Assembly: GCA_008012115.1 (NCBI GenBank) | Contig: SSEB01000001.1 | Location: 62,001 to 126,000, forward strand | DNA: 64,000 nt | Source: Nevskiaceae bacterium | Lineage (GTDB): Bacteria; Pseudomonadota; Gammaproteobacteria; Nevskiales; Nevskiaceae | Direction: 5' to 3' | In this document: piece by piece, positions 18,163-26,071 of the stretch | Layout of the letters: the number at the start of each line of letters is the position of its first letter | Position numbering within the stretch: the stretch's first letter is position 1 | The notes under the pieces: generated by a model | What the model was told of the DNA's origin: nothing | The model's database searches: none | The model's input: only the letters and a program-made list of their open reading frames with translations | Made by a program: the position numbers and the translations under genes

Positions 18163-19554
18163 ATGGACATCGAATTCCTGGGAGCGACCGGCACGGTCAC
18201 CGGCTCGAAATACGTCGTGCACGGCGACGGCGGCAAGCTGATGATCGATTGCGGCCTGTTCCAGGGCTACAAGCAACTGCGCCTGCGCAACTGGGCGCCG
18301 CTGCCGCTCGACCCGCGCACGCTCGACGCGGTGATCCTCACGCACGCGCATCTCGATCACTCCGGCTACCTGCCGCTGCTGGTGAAGAACGGCTACCGCG
18401 GGCCGATCTACTGCAGCCAGCCCACCTTCGATCTCTGCCGCATCATGCTGCCGGACAGCGGCCGCATCCAGGAAGAGGACGCCGAGCATCTCAACCGGCA
18501 TCACCAGTCGCGGCACCATCCGGCGCTGCCGCTGTACACCGAGGCCGAGGCGTTTCGCGCGCTGGAGAATTTCCAGACGCGGCCGTTTCACGAGGACTTC
18601 GAACCGGTCAAGGGCCTGCAGGCGCGGCTGCTGCACGCCGGGCACCTGCTGGGCAGCGCGATGGTGCGCCTGCACGACGGCCGGCACTCGCTGCTGTTCA
18701 CCGGCGATCTCGGCCGGCCCAACGATCTGCTGATGAAGCCGCCGGAGCATCCCGGGCCGGTGGATGTCCTGGTGGTGGAGTCCACCTACGGCAACCGCCG
18801 CCACGAGGCGGTCGATCCCGTCGCACAGCTGGGCGCGGTCATCCGCCGCGTCGCCGCGCGCGGCGGCGTGATCGTGGTGCCGGCGTTCACCGTCGGGCGC
18901 ACGCAGACGCTGCTGCACGCCATGGCGCAACTGCGACAGCGCGGCGAGATTCCCGCCGAGCTGCCGATCTTCCTCAACAGCCCGATGGCGGTGGACGCCA
19001 CCACGCTGTATCACCGCCACAGCTCCGAGCACCGCCTGACGCGCGAGGAATGCGAGGCGATGTTCAAGGTCGCCCACATCGTCAACACCGTCGACGAGTC
19101 CAAGAGCCTCAACGAGCGGCAGGGACCGATGCTGATCATCGCCGGCAGCGGCATGGCCACCGGCGGGCGCGTGGTGCATCACCTCAAGGCGTTTGCGCGC
19201 GACGCCGCCAATGCCATCGTGCTCACCGGCTTCCAGGCCGGCGGCACGCGCGGCGCGGCGCTGCAGGCGGGTGCGGAGGCGATCAAGATCCACGGCGAGT
19301 ACGTCGCCGTGCGCGCCGAGGTGATCGCGCTCAGCAACCTCTCCGCGCACGCGGACTACGCCGAGACGCTGGACTGGCTCAAGGCGCTGGGCGCGCCGCC
19401 GCGCCGTACCTTTATCACCCACGGTGAACCGGACGCGGCCGACGCGCTGCGCGTGCACATCGAGGAGGCGCTCAACTGGTCCTGCGAGGTGCCGGAGTAC
19501 CTGCAGCGGACCACGCTGGCGGCGCTGCCGTCTCCGCCGCTCGCCGTCGCATGA
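18163..19554 (+). CDS. MBL-fold exoribonuclease / CPSF-like RNA processing enzyme
   Basis: 463 residues with GGGAGG upstream of the start. A metallo-beta-lactamase core with HAHLDHSG (metal motif HxHxDH), LHAGHLLGSAM and TGDLGR is followed by a beta-CASP insert and the KH-like C-terminal motif region with LSAHADYAETLDWL (motif C His). These are hallmarks of the CPSF73-like RNA-degrading family in bacteria. Probably an endo/exoribonuclease. It stands alone, with the 116-bp copy C 81 bases downstream. Confidence 0.92.
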   Translation: MDIEFLGATGTVTGSKYVVHGDGGKLMIDCGLFQGYKQLRLRNWAPLPLDPRTLDAVILTHAHLDHSGYLPLLVKNGYRGPIYCSQPTFDLCRIMLPDSGRIQEEDAEHLNRHHQSRHHPALPLYTEAEAFRALENFQTRPFHEDFEPVKGLQARLLHAGHLLGSAMVRLHDGRHSLLFTGDLGRPNDLLMKPPEHPGPVDVLVVESTYGNRRHEAVDPVAQLGAVIRRVAARGGVIVVPAFTVGRTQTLLHAMAQLRQRGEIPAELPIFLNSPMAVDATTLYHRHSSEHRLTREECEAMFKVAHIVNTVDESKSLNERQGPMLIIAGSGMATGGRVVHHLKAFARDAANAIVLTGFQAGGTRGAALQAGAEAIKIHGEYVAVRAEVIALSNLSAHADYAETLDWLKALGAPPRRTFITHGEPDAADALRVHIEEALNWSCEVPEYLQRTTLAALPSPPLAVA

Positions 19555-19635
19555 CGCGGGCCCTTGCGCGCATCGCGCCGTGGTCGCGCGGTGTGGCGGT
19601 GACGGGATGCAGGCAGGTTTTGCGGCGTCTGGAAC

Positions 19636-19751
19636 CGTCACCCGCTGCGGTTTCGCACGCCGTCCGGGCAGTTATATATTATTTATCAATTTAAAATACA
19701 TTAAATAAATAAAAACATTTTCCCCAGGGAAAAGGGCCGCAGCGGGTGGCG
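19636..19751. repeat. 116-bp dispersed palindromic element, copy C
   Basis: Terminal arms 19636-19650 and 19737-19751 are 15 bp with a single mismatch. The quasi-palindrome TTTTCCCCAGGGAAAA is in the right arm (19719-19734), so the copy is inverted relative to A, B and E. The A/T core has GTTAT at 19671-19675. It lies between the convergent MBL-fold and DUF3228 genes. Confidence 0.9.
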
Positions 19752-19775
19752 CTGAAAGGCGCCCTGCCATGCCGG

Positions 19776-20351
19776 TCAGGCGTCGCGCCAGTTGGCGTTG
19801 CGCTCCCAGAAATCGACACTGCGCCGATACGCCGCGCGATCCAGCGGCGTGCCGGAGCCGCCCTCGTCCACGCCCAGGGCATTGCGCATCATGGTGATCG
19901 GCGCCATCGGAATCTCCTCCGGCGCCAGTGTGTAGAGGCAGCCGACCACGCCCCAGTCGGCCTTGATCTTCGTTCCCTCTTTCGCCAGCTGCTCGCGGCT
20001 GTAGAGAATCGGGATCAGGTAGTGCGCCACCGGTGGCTGCACGCCCTCGAACCAGCGCGTGAGCACCGCCAGTTCCGCCGGGCTGCGCGACTCGTAGCCG
20101 CTGCGCAGCAGGTGCCGGTTCTCCGGCGTGATCGGGATCGTCAGGCAGCGCGTGGACGTCCAGTTGCGATGCACGTGGAGCTTGCAGAAGTCGGCATAGC
20201 CGTCGAGAACCTTCAGCGGCTCGTGCTCGTTCAGATAGCGCTCGAAGGTTTCCGGCGTGCAGTCCTGGATCGTGTTGCCGCGCGGTTTGCGGGGAAACAG
20301 GCGGCCGATGGCGAAGTCGGTGAGCGCGATCGATGGGGTTGTGGTGCTCAT
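19776..20351 (-). CDS. DUF3228 family protein
   Basis: 191 residues. The family signature is clear: GYADFCKLHV near the middle, RSGYESRSPAELAVL, and the C-terminal IPMAPITMMRNALGVDEGGSG followed by LDRAAYRRSVDFWE. The family occurs in bacteria and plants and has no established function. The start overlaps the rsuA stop by 4 bases, so it is the last gene of an rsmC-rsuA operon, which hints at, but does not prove, a link to RNA. Confidence 0.8.
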   Translation of the reverse strand: MSTTTPSIALTDFAIGRLFPRKPRGNTIQDCTPETFERYLNEHEPLKVLDGYADFCKLHVHRNWTSTRCLTIPITPENRHLLRSGYESRSPAELAVLTRWFEGVQPPVAHYLIPILYSREQLAKEGTKIKADWGVVGCLYTLAPEEIPMAPITMMRNALGVDEGGSGTPLDRAAYRRSVDFWERNANWRDA

Positions 20352-21070
20352 GCTGACTCCGGTTCCCGGGGTTGCTGGAACAGCGCGTCCACATCCGCCG
20401 GACCCAGCAGGCGCCATTGCCCCGCCGGTAGGTCGTGCAGCGACAGGCCGCCGATGCGCGTGCGGCGCAGGGTGATGACATGGTTGTGCACGGCCGCGAA
20501 CATGCGCCGCACCTGGTGATAGCGCCCCTCGGTCAGGGTCAGGCGCGCCTGCCGCGGCGCCAGGATCTCCAGCTGCGCCGGCGCCAGCGGTGTCGTCTCC
20601 GATTCCAGCATCAGCGTGCCGCTGGCGAAGATCGCCGCTTCGTCGCCGCGCAGGTCGGTGCTCAGCGTCGCTTCGTAGACTTTGCGCAGTCCCGCCTTCG
20701 GCGACACGATGCGATGCAGCAGCGCGCCGTCGTCGGTCATCAGCAGCAAGCCGCTGGTGTCGCGATCCAGGCGCCCGACCGTGGAGAGCAGGGGCGTGCG
20801 CCGACGAAAGCGCGGCGGCAGAAGGTCGTAGACCAGTTGGCCGGGATCGCGGGTGGAGCAGGTGACGCCGGTCGGCTTGTGCAGCATCAGCAGCAGGCCG
20901 CTAGGCGGATCCAGCGGCGCGCCGTCCACGCGGATGGCGGCGTGCGCGACCTTGTCGTCGGCGTACAGCACGTCGCCGGCGTCGTCGGTGATGCGCCCTT
21001 CGCGGAACATCGCCATCACGTCCTTGCGGCTGCCGTAGCCAAGGTTGGCGATCAAGCGCACCAGGGTCAT
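20348..21070 (-). CDS. rsuA: 16S rRNA pseudouridine(516) synthase
   Basis: 240 residues. An N-terminal S4-like domain (LVRLIANLGYGSRKDV) is followed by the catalytic domain with GRLDRDTSGLLL, which contains the nucleophilic Asp, and LTLTEGRYHQVRRMFAAVHN. These fit the RsuA branch, which makes pseudouridine 516 of 16S rRNA. It overlaps the upstream methyltransferase (ATGA) and the downstream DUF3228 gene. Confidence 0.9.
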   Translation of the reverse strand: MTLVRLIANLGYGSRKDVMAMFREGRITDDAGDVLYADDKVAHAAIRVDGAPLDPPSGLLLMLHKPTGVTCSTRDPGQLVYDLLPPRFRRRTPLLSTVGRLDRDTSGLLLMTDDGALLHRIVSPKAGLRKVYEATLSTDLRGDEAAIFASGTLMLESETTPLAPAQLEILAPRQARLTLTEGRYHQVRRMFAAVHNHVITLRRTRIGGLSLHDLPAGQWRLLGPADVDALFQQPREPESA

Positions 21071-22128
21071 GGCGCCTGCCTCGGCCGGCGCGCCTTGATC
21101 ACCTTGAAGCCATGCGCCTGCGCCACGGTGCGCGCCTCGGCAAAGCTATCGGCCAGCACCTGCTCGTAGGGCAGGTGACGGTTGGCCACCATCCAGAAAC
21201 ACCCGTCGGGATGCAGCGACTGCGCGGCGACAAAGATGAAGCGGCGGCCGATGTCCGGACGGTCCTCGCGCCCCTGCGCGTGAAACGGCGGATTGCTGAC
21301 GATCACGTCGTAGCGGCGCGGCAGGCCGGTGGCGACGTCGTGCCAGAAGAAGTTCACCGGCACGCGCGCCGCCTGCAGGTTGAGCCGTGCCATCGCCAGT
21401 GCGCGGGCCTGCGCCTCGTAGAGATCGATCGCGCCGATCTGCGGACAGCGCGCCAGCAGTTCGGTGCTGAGATAGCCATAACCTGCGCCGAGATCGGCGG
21501 CGTGGCCCGACAGGCTCGCCGGCAATCGCGATGCCAGCAGCGCGGAGGCGGCATCGACGCGATCCCAGGCGAAGATGCCCGGCCGGCTGGTGAAGCGTCC
21601 GTCGAGGATCGGGCGCGGCGCATCCAGCTCGCGCCATTGCTGCGCCAGGGCCGCATCGGCGGGCGCCTGCAGGGGCGCCGTCCAGAACACGCGGCACTTG
21701 CGCTTCGACAGGCTGTGCACCTCGCCGGCGATGCGGCGCAGATCGTCCTCGCCGGTGCGCGCACCCTCGTCGTTGCGCATGCAGGCCACCACGCGCCCGT
21801 TCGGCGCACAGCGCGCCACCGCCTGCGCCAGCAGGGCGCGCGCCTCCTCGCGCTGGCGCGGCGGCAACAGCAGCACCACGGCGAACCGGCGCGCCGGGTC
21901 CAGGTCATCGAGCGCCGTCGTGGCGAAGCCCGCGCGCTGCAGGGCATCGAAGGCGGGTTTGAATTCCTGCTCGCAGCACCATGCCGCGCGCTGGACCTCG
22001 TTCACGCTGGCACCCTCGCGGGCGCGCAGGAACAGCACGCCGCCCTGCGCATCGGGCCAGTCCAGCAGGCCATCGGCAAAGGGCTGGAGCAGCGTGGTCA
22101 GCGCGTCGTCGGCGCGGTTACCGGACAT
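21067..22128 (-). CDS. rsmC: 16S rRNA guanine-N2 methyltransferase, RsmC-like
   Basis: 353 residues from the chosen ATG at 22128 (MSGNRADDALTTLLQPF). An in-frame ATG at 22188 would add 20 residues; neither start has a clear ribosome site. The C-terminal half has the SAM-binding motif HAADLGAGYGYLS and the N2-guanine methylase motif SNPPFH. The N-terminal half is a degenerate methyltransferase-like domain, as in RsmC (G1207). The operon with rsuA joins two 16S modification enzymes. Confidence 0.85.
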   Translation of the reverse strand: MSGNRADDALTTLLQPFADGLLDWPDAQGGVLFLRAREGASVNEVQRAAWCCEQEFKPAFDALQRAGFATTALDDLDPARRFAVVLLLPPRQREEARALLAQAVARCAPNGRVVACMRNDEGARTGEDDLRRIAGEVHSLSKRKCRVFWTAPLQAPADAALAQQWRELDAPRPILDGRFTSRPGIFAWDRVDAASALLASRLPASLSGHAADLGAGYGYLSTELLARCPQIGAIDLYEAQARALAMARLNLQAARVPVNFFWHDVATGLPRRYDVIVSNPPFHAQGREDRPDIGRRFIFVAAQSLHPDGCFWMVANRHLPYEQVLADSFAEARTVAQAHGFKVIKARRPRQAP

Positions 22129-22485
22129 GACCGCGGGCGGGTGCCGGGCCGCGCCTGGCAGGGTTCGCCACCGGCTGTTCGTGGACATCGCGCCGGAAAT
22201 ACCGGGCTCCGCGGCCGTGGCACGCGAATTTTCGCGGGCGCCGGGAAAAGAGCAGGGCGATGGCGGGGCCGGCAGGTGCGATGCGCATGCGCGGCATCTT
22301 AATCGAGCCGCGCTGGTTGCGGACGATGGCGACGCCTCGGCGGGTCATCGCGTGCGAGGTGGCCTGGCCACGAAAGATTTGGATGGCCGCCGGTCCGGGC
22401 TGACGCGGGCTTGGCGCCTTTTGCCAGTGCCGTCGCGCTGGAGTAGCGTCACCGCCACCCCGCAGCATCGTCAGGAGACAGAGCG
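22129..22485. other. Intergenic gap without recognised gene
   Basis: A 357-base divergent gap between rsmC and the methyltransferase. No frame on either strand looks coding, and no repeat copy or strong hairpin was found. It presumably holds the two promoters, which I could not place with confidence. Confidence 0.4.
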
Positions 22486-23283
22486 ATGGCCGTCGATCCG
22501 TTTGCGCAGTTCAAGGCAATGCAGCGTGAATCCTGGGCGCGGTTTGCGCCGCTGGCCACCTCCACCACGCCGGCCGCCGCCAGCCTCGTCGAATTCGCCG
22601 ACATCCGCGCGGGCGAGCGCGTGCTCGACGTGGCCTGCGGCACCGGCGTGGTCGCCGTCACCGCCGCAAGGCGCGGCGCGCGGGTGCGCGGGCTCGATCT
22701 CTCGCCCGTGTTGCTGGAGGAGGCGCGGCACAACGCCGCCCTCATCGCTGCGGAGATCGACTTCATCGAGGGTGACGTCGAAGCGCTGCCTTACGACGAC
22801 GCCAGCTTCGACGTGGTGCTGAGCCAGTTCGGCCACATGTTCGCGCCGCGTCCCGAGGTCGCCGTGAGCGAAATACTGCGCGTGCTGAAGCCCGGCGGGC
22901 GCATCGCCTTCTCGACCTGGCCGCCGGAGCTGATGATCGGCCGCATGTTCGCGCTCACCGCCACCTATCTGCCGCCACCGGCGGGCGTTGCGCCGCCACC
23001 GGCCTGGGGCGACGTCAACGTCATTCGCCAGCGACTCGGAGAGTCGGTGCGTGACCTGCGCTTCCACCGCGACGAGATGCGCGTGCCGGCGCTGAGTCCG
23101 CAGCATTACCGCGCGTGGATGGAAGCGACCGCCGGGCCCCTGATCAAGCTGGTGCAGACGCTGGCGGATCAGCCGCAGCGCCTCGCACAATTCCGCGGGG
23201 AATTCGAGGCGCTCAGCGGCCAGTTCTTCCAGCGCAATTTCGTGCGGCAGTCCTACCTGATGACGCAGGCGGTCAAGCGCTAG
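22486..23283 (+). CDS. Class I SAM-dependent methyltransferase (UbiE/Methyltransf_11 type)
   Basis: 265 residues. SAM-binding motifs are VLDVACGTGVVAVTAA (motif I), GLDLSPVLLEEAR and VLSQFGHMFAPRPEVAVSEILRVLKPGG (motifs II-III). The C-terminal half is variable and determines the substrate, which is unknown. Monocistronic and convergent on folE. AGGAGA lies 10-15 bases upstream of the ATG. Confidence 0.85.
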   Translation: MAVDPFAQFKAMQRESWARFAPLATSTTPAAASLVEFADIRAGERVLDVACGTGVVAVTAARRGARVRGLDLSPVLLEEARHNAALIAAEIDFIEGDVEALPYDDASFDVVLSQFGHMFAPRPEVAVSEILRVLKPGGRIAFSTWPPELMIGRMFALTATYLPPPAGVAPPPAWGDVNVIRQRLGESVRDLRFHRDEMRVPALSPQHYRAWMEATAGPLIKLVQTLADQPQRLAQFRGEFEALSGQFFQRNFVRQSYLMTQAVKR

Positions 23284-23327
23284 CCTTGCGCATCGGGCGC
23301 GCCAACCGCCGGTATCGCGGCTGCCAT

Positions 23328-23356
23328 GCCCGCCGCCGCGCGTCGCGGCGGCGGGC
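23328..23356. terminator. Strong GC hairpin between convergent genes
   Basis: A 13-bp perfect stem (GCCCGCCGCCGCG / CGCGGCGGCGGGC) with a 3-base loop, placed between the methyltransferase stop and the folE stop. No U-tract follows on either strand, so it may stop transcription only weakly or protect 3' ends. Position in a convergent gap suggests a bidirectional role. Confidence 0.5.
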
Positions 23357-23376
23357 GCTGCGCGAGGCGGCGGGTT

Positions 23377-24006
23377 CTAGGCGAGGTGCCCCAGGAACTG
23401 GTTCTGCAGGTGCTCGTTCTCGCGGAAGCGTCCGAGCCAGGTGGTGGTGACCATCGAGGCGAGCTGCTTCTCCACGCCGCGCATCAGCATGCACATGTGG
23501 CGGGCTTCCATGACCACCGCCACGCCCTCGGCGCCGGTGGCCTGCTGGATGCAGTGGGCGATCTGCTCGGTGAGGTTTTCCTGGATCTGCAGGCGGCGCG
23601 AGAAAGCGTCGACGATGCGCGGGATTTTCGACAGCCCGATGACGCGGCCGGCCGGCAGGTAGGCGACGTTCACTTTGCCGTAGAACGGCAGGATGTGGTG
23701 CTCGCAGAGCGAGTAGAACTCGATGTCCTTGACCACGACGAGGTCGCGGTTCCTGGACTCGAAGATGGCGCCGTTGAGCAGCGCCGCGATGTCATCGCGG
23801 TAGCCGCGGGTCAGGAACTCGAAAGCCTTGGCCGCGCGCTGCGGCGTTCCGACCAGACCTTCCCGCGCCGGGTTCTCGCCCGCACCCTCGATCAGCGCAC
23901 GGTAGTGCCGCGCCAGCGGGTGCTCGGCGGCGTCGTTCGGGGGGCTGAGGTTGTCCACCACCTCGAAGTCATCGCCCACCGCTTCGGTGCTACGGAAATC
24001 ATCCAT
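23377..24006 (-). CDS. folE: GTP cyclohydrolase I
   Basis: 209 residues. The zinc and catalytic motifs are present: [27 protein letters not shown], and [13 protein letters not shown] near the end. It makes dihydroneopterin triphosphate, the first step to folate and other pterins. It is divergent from a MerR-type regulator in a light-response cluster. A pterin or deazaflavin-type antenna for the nearby photolyase is a plausible reason for an extra folE copy. TATACAA boxes lie between the two starts. Confidence 0.93.
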   Translation of the reverse strand: MDDFRSTEAVGDDFEVVDNLSPPNDAAEHPLARHYRALIEGAGENPAREGLVGTPQRAAKAFEFLTRGYRDDIAALLNGAIFESRNRDLVVVKDIEFYSLCEHHILPFYGKVNVAYLPAGRVIGLSKIPRIVDAFSRRLQIQENLTEQIAHCIQQATGAEGVAVVMEARHMCMLMRGVEKQLASMVTTTWLGRFRENEHLQNQFLGHLA

Positions 24007-24014
24007 GTCGGAAC

Positions 24015-24073
24015 CTATACAAAGTATTAACGTACAGGTAATGTACACTATACAAGTCTTGAATAGCTATACG
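24015..24073. promoter_or_regulatory. Divergent control region with repeated CTATACAA boxes
   Basis: CTATACAA occurs at 24015-24022 and 24048-24055, with a variant CTATACG at 24067-24073. Between them is GTAC-N7-GTAC (24032-24046). The same CTATACAA recurs at 25262 ahead of the SDR gene. Repetition at two promoters of one cluster suggests the operator of the adjacent MerR-type regulator or a shared alternative-sigma promoter element. Confidence 0.5.
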
Positions 24074-24127
24074 TTTTGAGACGCAACCGATTGTTCTTTG
24101 TTTCTGTAGAGTGTTTGACACATTGCT

Positions 24128-25147
24128 ATGTTTGACCGTGAGTACGGACGCATGTCTGAGGATTCTGAACCCGCTTCCACGCCGGACGCCTACCGCATCG
24201 CCGCAGTCTCCAAGCTCGTGGGGATGCCGATCCCGACGATCCGCATGTGGGAACGGCGCTACGGCGCGGTGACGCCGGCCCGCAGTACCGGCAACGGGCG
24301 CCTGTACTCGCGGGCGGACATCACGCGACTGACCCTGCTCAAGGCGGCGGTCGATGCCGGCCACGCCATCGGCACCGTGGCGACGTTGTCCGACGAGCAG
24401 ATCCAGTCGCGGCTCGGCGTCTCCCCGCCGGCGACCCGCGACGCGGCGGCCGAGCCCTGCCGCGTCATCGTTTCGGGCCTGGCGCTGGCCGAGCGGCTGC
24501 GCACCGCCTGGGCGGGCCGCGATGACATCGGCGTGGTGCGCGAGCTGCCGCCGCTGGCGGAGATCGCCGACAACATCGAAGCCGACAGCGCCGATGCCCT
24601 AATCGTGAGCGTGCCGACGTTGCAGGGCGCCGTGACGCGCCAACTGCGGCAGCTGCGCTCCAGCCTGCGTGCGACCGTGATGATCGTGGTCTACGGCTTC
24701 GGCACGCAGCCGGTGCTCAAGCGGCTGGACGAAGAGGGCATCCTGGCCGTGGGCATGCCGGCGGACCCGGCCCACCTCGCACGCATCTGTCACCTGCGCG
24801 TGGCGTCGATCGGCCCGGCGCCGTCGGGCATCGAGGATTTCCTGATGCGGCCGATTTCCCCGCGCCGCTTCGATGAGGCCTACCTGGCCGGCATCGCGCG
24901 CGAGCCCACGTCGGTCCGCTGCGAGTGCCCCAATCATCTGGGCGACCTGCTGACCAAGCTCAATGCCTTCGAGCTCTACAGCCAGGAGTGCGAGCGCGCC
25001 GATCCGGCCGACGTCTCGATTCACGTGCTGCTGCACACCGCCGCCGCGCACTGCCGGGAAATCCTCGAGCACGCCCTGGAGCAGGTGCTGGTGCACGAAG
25101 GGCGCCCGGTGCCCGGAAAAGAAACAGGCCGGCGGGGGCCGGCCTGA
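24128..25147 (+). CDS. MerR family regulator without B12-binding motif, light-cluster type
   Basis: 339 residues from ATG 24128; the ATG at 24152 (MSEDSEP) is an alternative. The N-terminal MerR helix-turn-helix has TIRMWERRYGAVTPARS, the same WERRYG hallmark as CarH/LitR. The middle domain resembles the cobalamin-binding fold in outline but lacks both W-x9-EH and ExHxxG motifs. The C-terminus is helical with conserved Cys residues. B12-independent LitR-like regulators have been described in Pseudomonas light-response clusters. It probably controls folE and the SDR operon through the CTATACAA boxes. Confidence 0.8.
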   Translation: MFDREYGRMSEDSEPASTPDAYRIAAVSKLVGMPIPTIRMWERRYGAVTPARSTGNGRLYSRADITRLTLLKAAVDAGHAIGTVATLSDEQIQSRLGVSPPATRDAAAEPCRVIVSGLALAERLRTAWAGRDDIGVVRELPPLAEIADNIEADSADALIVSVPTLQGAVTRQLRQLRSSLRATVMIVVYGFGTQPVLKRLDEEGILAVGMPADPAHLARICHLRVASIGPAPSGIEDFLMRPISPRRFDEAYLAGIAREPTSVRCECPNHLGDLLTKLNAFELYSQECERADPADVSIHVLLHTAAAHCREILEHALEQVLVHEGRPVPGKETGRRGPA

Positions 25148-25151
25148 ATGT

Positions 25152-25197
25152 ATTGACCTGTCAGGAGGAGGGAGGCTGAGCAGAACAACAGGTCAAT
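25152..25197. other. Stem-loop between MerR and SDR genes
   Basis: ATTGACCTGT (25152-25161) pairs perfectly with ACAGGTCAAT (25188-25197). The 26-base loop carries purine-rich AGGAGGAGGGAGG, an exposed Shine-Dalgarno-like stretch with no start codon close behind. It begins 4 bases after the MerR stop. It could be a 3'-end structure or a binding site for an RNA regulator. Confidence 0.45.
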
Positions 25198-25261
25198 GCG
25201 CCGACGATAGCCCAAGCGGGCTGGCATGTAAAGCTTTTGTTTATTAAAAAATCGGAATATC

Positions 25262-25269
25262 CTATACAA
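25262..25269 (+). promoter_or_regulatory. CTATACAA box upstream of the SDR operon
   Basis: Same octamer as the two boxes upstream of folE and the MerR gene, located 63 bases before the SDR start in an A/T-rich stretch. It could be a -10-like element or the regulator's operator. Confidence 0.45.
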
Positions 25270-25331
25270 AATCGTTGTTCCGCCAGGTAGTGGCGACCGC
25301 GATTTTCTCCCCTTTTTAGGACGATCCGACC

Positions 25332-26069
25332 ATGACTTACACCCTCGTGACCGGGGCCTCCGGCGGCATCGGGCAGGCCGTGGCGCGTCTCGCCGCACGC
25401 GAAGGACAGGAGCCCCTGTGCGTCGGGCGTTCCGCCGAGCGCCTGCAGCAGGCGCTGCCGGACTACCGCCACTTCGAGGCCGACCTGACCAAGGAGCCGC
25501 AGATCCGCGCGCTGTTCGAGCGGCTCGAGGCCGAGGAGCGCGTGCCGCAGACGCTGGTGCACTGCGTGGGCTCCACGCTGATCGCGCCGCTGGAGCGGGT
25601 GACCTTCCTGCAGTACGCGGAAACGATGGCGACCAACCTGTCGTCCGCCATCGGCACCTGCCAGCAGTTCATCTCGCTGCTCAAGCGCCGCCGGCTGCCG
25701 GGCAGCATCGTGCTGTTCTCCTCGGTGGTCTCCCGCATCGGCGTGTCCAACCACGAGATCATCGCCGCCGCCAAGGCGGGCCTCGAAGGCTTCGCCCTGT
25801 CGGCGGCGGCCAGCCACGCCGCCCTGGGCATCCGCATCAACGTCATCGCGCCGGGCCTGACGGAAACGCCGCTGACGCGGCCCCTGCTGAGCAGCGAGGC
25901 GGGCCGCAACGCAGCCATCAAGCAGTATCCGCTGGCCGGACTGAACAGCGCGGACGACGTGGCCGAACTGGCCTGCTGGCTCGGCTCGGCCAAGGCGGCG
26001 CGCATCACCGGTCAGGTGATCGCCGTGGACGGAGGCTTCTCGCGGATTCGACCGCTGGTTCGCGCCTAG
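25332..26069 (+). CDS. SDR family protein lacking the catalytic tyrosine
   Basis: 245 residues. The Rossmann motif TGASGGIG is intact at residues 7-14, and the C-terminus ITGQVIAVDGGFS is typical. The active-site Tyr four residues before Lys148 is replaced by Ile144 (IIAAAKAG), and the NNAG motif reads HCVGS. It may therefore bind NAD(P) without being a normal oxidoreductase. It heads an operon with an SRPBCC-SDR fusion, an epimerase, DUF2256 and a photolyase. Related SDRs occur in light-induced clusters of pseudomonads. Confidence 0.85.
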   Translation: MTYTLVTGASGGIGQAVARLAAREGQEPLCVGRSAERLQQALPDYRHFEADLTKEPQIRALFERLEAEERVPQTLVHCVGSTLIAPLERVTFLQYAETMATNLSSAIGTCQQFISLLKRRRLPGSIVLFSSVVSRIGVSNHEIIAAAKAGLEGFALSAAASHAALGIRINVIAPGLTETPLTRPLLSSEAGRNAAIKQYPLAGLNSADDVAELACWLGSAKAARITGQVIAVDGGFSRIRPLVRA

Positions 26070-26071
26070 TC

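Noticed and set aside
23328-23356. GC hairpin as a further copy of the 116-bp family
   Set aside because: It has no AT core and no CCACCCGCT arm.
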